DNA of 8,211 nt from Candidatus Omnitrophota bacterium (GTDB lineage: Bacteria > Omnitrophota > Gorgyraeia > JABMRG01 > JAFGKX01): assembly GCA_016928375.1 (NCBI GenBank), contig JAFGKX010000113.1, positions 1 through 8,211 on the forward strand, in the 5' to 3' direction. Below the pieces are notes generated by a model. It had not been told where the DNA came from. It made no database searches and saw only the letters and a list, made by a program, of their open reading frames with translations. Numbering within the stretch: the stretch's first letter is position 1; every line of letters starts with the position of its first letter. A program made the translations under genes and the position numbers. This document shows, one piece after another, positions 1-5,958 of this stretch.

Positions 1-18
1 ACGCTGTATTATGATGTA

Positions 19-2286
19 TCAAATCCTCTTATATCTCCCTTTTAGGTACCGCCAAAGCGGAAATTCAGTATATGGGAAATTATCTGTTATTACCGGCGAG
101 CCTTTTGTATATTCATTTATAGCGGCGCTGTCCATGATCAACAAATTCAACAGCTGAGACAGAGTCGTGCAACTATTGTCGTATTCGCGCAAATCATTTA
201 AAAGCTTTTTGTTTTCAAAGGCATTTTTTATTTTTTCTGTATCTATATTTATAGGCTTAAGCGCACCAATGATATAAAAACCCCAGTTATGAGGCCCGCT
301 CCATATTGTTGTATTCGGAAAAACGGTATAAAACGTCTTAAATATGTATTTACGCTCCTCAACGGTGCCGCCGGGAAACCATAAACATGCAACCCCATTC
401 TGTGTCAGGTGTTCTTTGCACAAAATGAAAAATTCGCGCGTATAAAAATTTACGGTACCGGCACTGTGAATCGGGGGGGCGGGGTCAATGGTAATCACAT
501 CAAATTTGTCGGCAGACCGTGTCAGGAAATTCCGGCCATCCTCTGAAACAAGTTTAATATTTCCCTTTGACAAAATTTCTTTGGCCCCTTCGTGATAAAA
601 TTCAAAACAGTCATAAACTTTCGGCACTAACTCAACAGTAGTTATATCTAAGTCTTCGTAAATACTGGCAGATTTAACGGTGGTCCCCATACCAAAACAT
701 ACTACTAATATCGTTTTAGGATTTTTAGCCAACATAAGCGGAAGATGCGCCATTAGTTTTGTTTCGGTCAATAATCGAGTTATGCCGACACCGTTTATTA
801 AAAGCTGCTTTGAGTTATTTATGCTATAGCTAGTTACGGTTGCCTCTGTGGTCTCGCCGTTATAGTAGATCCCGAAATTCTCTGCGCTTCCTTTTATCTT
901 TTGTGCTATTGTATCTAAAAACGGGTCTTTTCCCTTAAGGCCGAGTGACATGAAAAAAATAATCGGAATTATACATAAAGAACATAACTTAAAACTAAAA
1001 GTTTTTTTAGGCTCAAACCATAATAAAACTGAGCCAAGCATAACATTGATAGCACTTAGCAAGATTACAGTCCTTGTGGATCCTATAATGTGTATTAGCA
1101 GAAATCCTGTTATGAGCGAGCCGAGAACGCTGCCTATCGTATTAAAACCATATACTATACCCGTAGAAGCGCCTGCCCGTTTCGTACTTTTCACATAGCA
1201 GGATGAAGCAACTGGAAAAATAGCGCCAAAAAGAAATGTCAGCGGAAATACTAAAATTACCGGGGATAACATTCTTGTTAAGAAACGCTGATCCAGAAAC
1301 CGGAACAAATATAGATTAAAAACAGATATAAAACCAATAAAGAGTTCTGTAATTCCAAAAAAGATAATAGGAATTTTAAGCCTATCTACAAACCTGTTCA
1401 CAAACATACTGCCGGAGGCAAGGCCTGCTAAATATACTGCTAACATTCCCGAAAAGGCGTATATTGACGTCTTCAAAAATAATATTAACTGACGAGACCA
1501 TATTACTTCGTACGCTAAAGAGGTAAAGCCGCTTACAAGGATTGATATTAAAATTATCTTTCGCACCATATCCGGATAAGGTGAAATCGGAGCATCTTTA
1601 AACAATCCTATCTTCTTAGGCATGCCTTCTGGCGCATCTGCAGCTTCTGCATATGCCATTTCCTGCTTGTGAAGTATAAATGATATGACTCCCACAAAAC
1701 AATTAATCAACACTCCTATTAATACGGTATTTCTTTCGCCAAAAACCCCGATAGTAACAAACCCGCTTACAACCACCCCAAAAACAGCGCCCAAGGTATT
1801 GAGGCCATATAATAAACTAAAAGTTTCTCCATATAATGTATTTTTCCGTAACATATGAGCGGTCAGGACGGGCAGTGTCCCACCCATCAACACGGTTGGT
1901 ATCAGGAGTATAAAAAATGAAACGCATGATCTTAATAACACCGATATACCTATATTCTGATTACTTATCCCATAGACATATTTTTGCAAAGGAATTACTA
2001 TTTTTAAAAATAATGGCATGCTAACAGCTAAAAAAGCGATGGATACCTGTAGTAATGCAAAGATCCTCAAAAGGCCTGTACGCTTATCAGCAATCTTCCC
2101 GAATATAAAACTTCCTAAAGCCAGGCCGCCCATAAATGCCGCGAGCGTAATCGCTGTTGCGTACGTACTCACTCCTACAACCCTTGAAAGCATCCTGAGC
2201 CAGACTACTTCATAAACTAGAGCGCTGACACCGGAAAAGAAAAACAAAAGAAATATGATTTTCTTTACTTTATCTTTTTTATCCAT
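19..2286 (-). CDS. Membrane-fused spermidine synthase-like protein
   Basis: This 755-residue protein joins a polytopic membrane domain (about residues 10-450) to a cytoplasmic spermidine-synthase-like Rossmann domain (about 470-755). The membrane part is an internal duplication: SGVSALVYEVVWLR (18-31) recurs as SGFTSLAYEVIWSR (252-265), and YGLNTLGAVFG (160-170) as YGFNTIGSVLG (379-389). The soluble part has a glycine-rich nucleotide motif VVCFGMGTT (528-536), an acidic strand end TTVELVP (549-555), EDGRNFL (582-588), FDVITIDPAPP (595-605) and a C-terminal TDNFPYTEFP block (734-743). True spermidine synthases carry a DSSDP-type site where this has DPAPP, so polyamine synthesis is unlikely; the real substrate is unknown. 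I chose ATG 2286 because homologues begin just before the first membrane segment; an in-frame TTG at 2325 would add 13 residues but has no ribosome site. It lies 134 nt after the upstream glycosyltransferase gene on the same strand. Family confident, function not. Confidence 0.88.
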   Translation of the reverse strand: MDKKDKVKKIIFLLFFFSGVSALVYEVVWLRMLSRVVGVSTYATAITLAAFMGGLALGSFIFGKIADKRTGLLRIFALLQVSIAFLAVSMPLFLKIVIPLQKYVYGISNQNIGISVLLRSCVSFFILLIPTVLMGGTLPVLTAHMLRKNTLYGETFSLLYGLNTLGAVFGVVVSGFVTIGVFGERNTVLIGVLINCFVGVISFILHKQEMAYAEAADAPEGMPKKIGLFKDAPISPYPDMVRKIILISILVSGFTSLAYEVIWSRQLILFLKTSIYAFSGMLAVYLAGLASGSMFVNRFVDRLKIPIIFFGITELFIGFISVFNLYLFRFLDQRFLTRMLSPVILVFPLTFLFGAIFPVASSCYVKSTKRAGASTGIVYGFNTIGSVLGSLITGFLLIHIIGSTRTVILLSAINVMLGSVLLWFEPKKTFSFKLCSLCIIPIIFFMSLGLKGKDPFLDTIAQKIKGSAENFGIYYNGETTEATVTSYSINNSKQLLINGVGITRLLTETKLMAHLPLMLAKNPKTILVVCFGMGTTVKSASIYEDLDITTVELVPKVYDCFEFYHEGAKEILSKGNIKLVSEDGRNFLTRSADKFDVITIDPAPPIHSAGTVNFYTREFFILCKEHLTQNGVACLWFPGGTVEERKYIFKTFYTVFPNTTIWSGPHNWGFYIIGALKPINIDTEKIKNAFENKKLLNDLREYDNSCTTLSQLLNLLIMDSAAINEYTKGSPVITDNFPYTEFPLWRYLKGRYKRI

Positions 2287-2420
2287 CTCCGATTTTCTTT
2301 CCTTTAAGAAGCGCGGAACGCCCAATCCAATACACCGGCCATTATCTATACCTCTATCTTATTACATATAAAAATGTATGGGCAGGTTGTTGTTCTTCCA
2401 TCCTTCGCGATCTTCCAGGA

Positions 2421-3947
2421 TCACTCTTTCGCCTTCTCATCCACGTTGTCTACCTTGCCTATTTGTTCCAAAAAACCTTTTCTTTTATCTCTGTCATATG
2501 TATAGAGGTAATAGTTCCGTCCGGGATAATAATCCATTAATGTTTGATTTATTAATTCTTTCTTTATTGATGCGTGCTTCAGGTTTTGTCGGTCATACAG
2601 ATAGTGTGCATACAAAACGTCATTAGAATAATCCGGGTCATTGCGCGTCAAATCAAGAGGTGCAAAAGTCCTGGTTGTCCCTGTTCCTGTTTTCAGAAAC
2701 ACAATGGCGTTTTTAATCCCTTCTTTCTTTACCAGCCTGTATAAATCCGTCCTTTCCCAGATGACTTTCTTTTCTTCGTTAAGGTGCATGATAACCATGG
2801 GAATATTAAATAACAAACCTAAAACAAACAGGAAAAACACAAATTTGCTAAATTTACTTTTCTGAAAATACACATTCTCTCTGAATAACCTTGATGTAAT
2901 AAAAAGAATCAAAAAAGGAAATGCCTCGTAATAATATCTCGGCCCATATTGATTCCCTGCATTAAAAGGAAAAAAAAGATAGCCTACTATAAATAAAACA
3001 AAAAATAAACTGACGATATTCTCTCTGGGTTTCTTTATAGAACCCGGCAAGTAGACGAAGTAAATAATAAGCAGAGAGGGGGGTGTCCATAGCATAAACT
3101 TCCTCAAATAATAATAGCAATTCTTTATTCCGCTTACAGAAAGATATAACCGCTGGTTAGTCGGGACCGATGTAAAAGGAAATGAAAAAATATTGCCCAT
3201 TAGCTTATAGTTGTAAAACATCAAGAATAATGCAAACGGTGCCATCCCCACAAGAAACCACAATACCCCTTTAGGACGTCTAGACATTATCGGCAGAAAA
3301 TAGACAAAGATAGGGATAGCGCTTAATAATGCCGAGTAAGGCCGCACCATAAACGCTGATGCCCAGAATATACCCGAGAGTAGGGCATTATGTTTTTTTC
3401 CTCCATCCATATAACATATACTGAAATACACAAATAACAAAATAAATAAAGAACATGGGGTATGGGTAAAATATGAGGCCGAGTTGATAAGAAAGAAACT
3501 TGACAACAAAATAATAATGACCGCGAGAAGCGCTGTCTTTTCATCGTATATTCTCTTCCCTAATAAAAATACTGCAAATAGGGACAATGTTCCCAGGAGC
3601 GGGTTTACCAAAAACAAAGGTAGTTTTACCGTCAGTGCGAGCGTCAACAATAACGGCCATCCAGGCAAATACATGCCAAATTGTTTGTTGTTCCTGCTCA
3701 AAATCCAGTAAAATGCAAAAAAATGACGCATTGGATGCGGTTCATTCCACAGCCTTCCTCTCAAAAATGTTTTGGCTTGATATATCGCCACATATTCATC
3801 CGATGAGTTAGGAAAATCCTGTAATACAAAAACTGCGATGCAAGCTAATATAGTAACTGAAATAAGAGCGACTGACATAGCAAGCATCTTTCTGCGCCGT
3901 AAACAGAATTCGGTCATTCTTAAAATAGCGGAATATATAGTTACCAC
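2421..3947 (-). CDS. ArnT/PMT-like (GT39-type) membrane glycosyltransferase
   Basis: This 508-residue polytopic membrane protein has roughly ten to twelve hydrophobic segments and looks like a GT-C fold glycosyltransferase of the PMT/ArnT type, which moves a sugar from a polyprenyl-phosphate donor to an acceptor on the outer face of the membrane. After the first membrane helix (22-42) comes the acidic pair of the first outer loop, SSDEY (48-52), then QAKTFLRGRLWNEPHP (57-72) and YLPGWPLLL (93-101). Further family-like blocks are SASYFTHTP (156-164), FMVRPYSALL (199-208), FYNYKLMGN (244-252) and QYGPRYYYEAFPF (333-345). The final 120 residues are a non-membrane tail, probably extracytoplasmic. 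The GTG start is supported by AAGGG five bases upstream; the next Met (residue 11) has no ribosome site. Acceptor and sugar cannot be read from sequence. It follows a DPM1-like GT2 that could make its donor, which is inference. Confidence 0.85.
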   Translation of the reverse strand: MVTIYSAILRMTEFCLRRRKMLAMSVALISVTILACIAVFVLQDFPNSSDEYVAIYQAKTFLRGRLWNEPHPMRHFFAFYWILSRNNKQFGMYLPGWPLLLTLALTVKLPLFLVNPLLGTLSLFAVFLLGKRIYDEKTALLAVIIILLSSFFLINSASYFTHTPCSLFILLFVYFSICYMDGGKKHNALLSGIFWASAFMVRPYSALLSAIPIFVYFLPIMSRRPKGVLWFLVGMAPFALFLMFYNYKLMGNIFSFPFTSVPTNQRLYLSVSGIKNCYYYLRKFMLWTPPSLLIIYFVYLPGSIKKPRENIVSLFFVLFIVGYLFFPFNAGNQYGPRYYYEAFPFLILFITSRLFRENVYFQKSKFSKFVFFLFVLGLLFNIPMVIMHLNEEKKVIWERTDLYRLVKKEGIKNAIVFLKTGTGTTRTFAPLDLTRNDPDYSNDVLYAHYLYDRQNLKHASIKKELINQTLMDYYPGRNYYLYTYDRDKRKGFLEQIGKVDNVDEKAKE

Positions 3948-3952
3948 CTTAT

Positions 3953-3957
3953 CCCTT
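3953..3957 (-). promoter_or_regulatory. Ribosome binding site deciding the GTG start at 3947
   Basis: On the minus strand AAGGG is followed by five bases (ATAAG) and then GTG. The downstream ATG at 3917 is preceded by TATTTTAAG with no purine-rich site, so the GTG start of the GT39-type gene is preferred. Confidence 0.6.
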
Positions 3958-3996
3958 ATATGTAATAAATTCCTATGTTAAAATTGTTTTAATAAT

Positions 3997-4029
3997 CCGG
4001 GTGGGCTTTTGAAATGGAGCCCTCCCCGG
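3997..4029 (-). terminator. GC-rich hairpin, candidate terminator of the DPM1-like GT2 gene
   Basis: The arms 3997-4007 and 4018-4029 pair nearly completely: GGGCT with AGCCC next to the loop, one T-T mismatch, then GGG with CCC, a one-base bulge and CC with GG. The loop is ten bases. Read on the minus strand, the hairpin is followed by ATTATTAAAAC, which is only moderately T-rich, so termination is plausible rather than clear. It lies about 120 nt after the stop of the GT2 gene and about 50 nt before the start of the GT39-type gene, a natural place to separate the two transcripts. Confidence 0.4.
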
Positions 4030-4035
4030 CTTTAT

Positions 4036-4087
4036 CCAATTCCAAATGGCTGAAACAAATTTACGTGGCTTCAGCCATTTGGAATGG
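4036..4087. repeat. Long inverted repeat (16-bp perfect stem)
   Basis: ATTCCAAATGGCTGAA (4039-4054) is followed after a 15-base spacer by its exact reverse complement at 4070-4085. Allowing one bulged A, the pairing continues outward by two C-G pairs to 4036 and 4087. No T-run follows on either strand, so it is not a simple intrinsic terminator. It stands seven bases from the hairpin at 3997-4029, and together they fill the middle of the 202-nt gap between two genes. It could be a transcript-stabilising 3' structure or a dispersed intergenic repeat; the window holds only one copy. Confidence 0.85.
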
Positions 4088-4149
4088 TGTTTACAGCCGC
4101 GGTATTTTGCGCGAAGGCGGATAAATTCCTCAATATAATATTTCCTTCC

Positions 4150-4926
4150 TTATTTATACTCCGATATAGAGCCGCATTTCTTACCGTGTTTATCAAATAT
4201 AGATATTTTTCTGAAACCTGACTTTGCGATCATGAATTGCAGACCGGTTATTATTACGCCGACTCCATATTTCACACTTCTGACAAAACTTATTGAAGAT
4301 GATTCCTTGTTATATACCGTAGGGCAGTTTATTTCGCCTACTTTAAACCCGAAATAAAAAGCTTGCAGCAGCATTTGATTATCGAACACAAAATCATCTG
4401 AATTTTCGAGCAGGGGAAGCGTCTCCAGTACCTTCCGCGAAAATGCCCTATATCCTGTATGGTACTCCGATAATTTCTGCCTAATCATCATGTTCTCGAG
4501 CGCGGTAAGAAATCTATTGGCAGCATATTTATAGAACGGCATACCGCCCTGCAATGCACCAACACCTAAAATTCTTGAACCTAAGGTCACGTCGTAGATC
4601 CCCTCGGCTATAAGAGTGCTCATCGCAGTTATAAGCCGGGGGTCGTATTGATAATCGGGGTGCAGCATTACCACCACGTCTGCTCCGGCCTGAAGCGCCT
4701 CACGGTAACAAGTCTTTTGGTTTGCACCATAGCCCATGTTCGCTTCATGGACAACCGTCTTTATTCCCAACCTTTTGGAAAGAATAACTGTCCTGTCAAT
4801 GCTAGCGTCATCCACCAAAATAATTTCATCAACAATATCATGCGGGATCTCATCGAACGTTTTTTTAAGGGTTGCCTCGCAATTATAAGCGGGCAACACC
4901 ACAATTACTCTTTTACTATTTATCAT
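4150..4926 (-). CDS. DPM1-like family 2 glycosyltransferase
   Basis: This 258-residue cytoplasmic or membrane-associated GT2 (GT-A fold) enzyme most resembles bacterial relatives of dolichyl-phosphate mannose synthase, which transfer a sugar from a nucleotide donor to polyprenyl phosphate. Visible landmarks are VVLPAYNCE (9-17), the donor-binding LVDDASIDRT (37-46), NMGYGANQKT (63-72), the metal-site region MLHPDYQYDP (87-96), where HPDYQYD stands in place of a plain DxD, and then TLGSRILG (114-121), YHTGYRAFSR (155-164) and DDFVFDNQML. The length is usual for the catalytic domain alone, with no C-terminal GtrA-like or multi-helix membrane domain. The start is ATG with only a weak GAAG before it. 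A 282-nt gap with a palindrome separates it from the preceding GT2 gene, and a hairpin pair follows it. The exact sugar is unknown. Confidence 0.9.
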   Translation of the reverse strand: MINSKRVIVVLPAYNCEATLKKTFDEIPHDIVDEIILVDDASIDRTVILSKRLGIKTVVHEANMGYGANQKTCYREALQAGADVVVMLHPDYQYDPRLITAMSTLIAEGIYDVTLGSRILGVGALQGGMPFYKYAANRFLTALENMMIRQKLSEYHTGYRAFSRKVLETLPLLENSDDFVFDNQMLLQAFYFGFKVGEINCPTVYNKESSSISFVRSVKYGVGVIITGLQFMIAKSGFRKISIFDKHGKKCGSISEYK

Positions 4927-4963
4927 CTTCGATACCGGATGTCTACTTTGAGACTTTTGGATA

Positions 4964-5199
4964 TTACATCTGTGCCGCCCGAGAAAAATGTTTCCGGTAG
5001 CTTTTCCTGTAGCTGTAAGTCACTCTTAAGAGTGACTTACAGCTACAGCTTGATACGCTTTTGCCTCGGGCTTTATTCGCCGGTTCAAAAATTCCCAATA
5101 TGTCTAATCCAACGATAGATAGCATTTTTTCAAACACTTTGAAGGTTATGATTCCTGTTTGGGCAGATATACGGTAATAGCGTCATCGACCACCGACAT
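4964..5199 (-). other. Gap between the two GT2 genes with possible gene remnant
   Basis: No intact gene fills this stretch. On the minus strand a short reading frame begins at ATG 5199, 9 nt after the preceding stop, and reads MSVVDDAITVYLPKQES before TAA at 5146. In a neighbouring frame the text continues as GIITFKVFEKMLSIVGLD and ILGIFEPANKARGKSV, then runs into the palindrome and ends at TAA 4964-4966. The frame-shifted pieces read like protein more than random sequence, and the gap is large for this tight cluster. I recognise no family, and the idea of a decayed gene interrupted by a palindromic insertion is speculative. Confidence 0.2.
5007..5048. repeat. Perfect 42-bp palindrome
   Basis: CTGTAGCTGTAAGTCACTC plus TT is followed with no spacer by its exact reverse complement, the centre lying between 5027 and 5028 (CTCTTAAGAG). 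All 21 base pairs match and pairing stops at 5006/5049. It sits in the 282-nt gap between the two GT2 genes, about 160 nt after the stop of the upstream one. No T-run follows on either strand, so an ordinary terminator is unlikely. GCTTTT occurs just outside both ends (5000-5005 and 5057-5062), which could be a short target duplication of an inserted element or chance. A zero-loop palindrome can also arise as an assembly artefact. Confidence 0.95.
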
Positions 5200-5208
5200 G
5201 CTCTATTC

Positions 5209-5958
5209 TTATTTGTTAACATCTGTTTTATTCTTGCGCATGGAAAACCTGACTCTCAGAAGGCCTAATATGTCTTCGATCACGGTTTCAAATATTCTTA
5301 CCTTAGTAGTCAAATCATCTGTCCATTCTACCGGTACTTCGAATATGCGGTATTTGAGGGATTCAGTCAAAAGAAGCAATTCCGTGTCAAAAAACCAATT
5401 ATTGTTCCTGACCTCGGGCAGAACCTTTTGTGCTACTTCTCTTTTTAACGCCTTAAAACCGCATTGCGCATCTGAAAATTTGTTTAAGAACAGTATTTTG
5501 ATAATCGCATTAAATGTGCGTGAGACAATTTCCCGCTTCAGCCTGCGTCTAACGCGTGAAGTCCCCATCAGCCGGGAGCCTATAGCTACATCATAGCCGC
5601 ATTTTATACCTTCTATCAACAGTGGAAAATAGTTTATATTAGTAGACAGATCGGCATCCATATAGCTTACTATATCGGCTTGGCTCTCAAGCCAGGCGGT
5701 TCTTAAAGCCAATCCGCGCCCCTTAACTGGAACATGCAGATACGTTATAGCGTAGTTTTGAGACGCCAGTTTTTGGGCAATATACGGCGTACTATCCGTA
5801 GAACCGTTATCTGCTATGACTATCTTCCATAAAAAATCTGAGTTTTTCGACAAAAAATCCTGCAGGATAACGATATTACGTTCTAAGACATCCGCCTCGT
5901 TAAAAACGGGTATGACTACATCAACGCTTATTTTTTTCGTGCTCATCCCGAATCTCAC
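5209..5958 (-). CDS. ALG5-like family 2 glycosyltransferase (polyprenyl-phosphate sugar synthase type)
   Basis: This 249-residue GT2 enzyme resembles dolichyl-phosphate beta-glucosyltransferase (ALG5/DPG synthase group) and should charge polyprenyl phosphate with a hexose on the cytoplasmic side. Motifs in order: VVIPVFNEADVL (14-25), VIADNGSTDST (47-57), VPVKGRGLALRTA (76-88), the metal-binding SYMDADLST (98-106), VAIGSRLMG (124-132), RRRLKRE (137-143), SDAQCGFKAL (162-171) and NWFFDTELLL (187-196). The DxD motif is intact, unlike the HPDYQYD variant in the neighbouring GT2. There is no C-terminal membrane domain. The GTG start overlaps the stop of the DUF2079 gene by four bases (GTGA) and has GAAGAAG upstream, suggesting translational coupling. 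ATG 5946, giving MSTKKIS, is an almost equally good start. Family assignment is firm; the sugar is unknown. Confidence 0.9.
   Translation of the reverse strand: MRFGMSTKKISVDVVIPVFNEADVLERNIVILQDFLSKNSDFLWKIVIADNGSTDSTPYIAQKLASQNYAITYLHVPVKGRGLALRTAWLESQADIVSYMDADLSTNINYFPLLIEGIKCGYDVAIGSRLMGTSRVRRRLKREIVSRTFNAIIKILFLNKFSDAQCGFKALKREVAQKVLPEVRNNNWFFDTELLLLTESLKYRIFEVPVEWTDDLTTKVRIFETVIEDILGLLRVRFSMRKNKTDVNK

Noticed and set aside
2363..2378. Small inverted repeat TACAT...ATGTA in the gap before the fused synthase gene
   Set aside because: The stem is only five AT-rich pairs with a six-base loop and no T-tract; such stems are common by chance.
2400..2421. ATCCT...AGGAT near the stop of the GT39-type gene as a terminator
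   Set aside because: It is a five-pair stem with a twelve-base loop and no following T-run.
4648..5118. Plus-strand open frame of 156 codons
   Set aside because: It mirrors the well-supported GT2 gene on the minus strand, shows no family motif and crosses the palindrome.
5159..5596. Plus-strand open frame of 145 codons
   Set aside because: It lies opposite the C-terminal half of the ALG5-like GT2 with all its family motifs and has no motif of its own.
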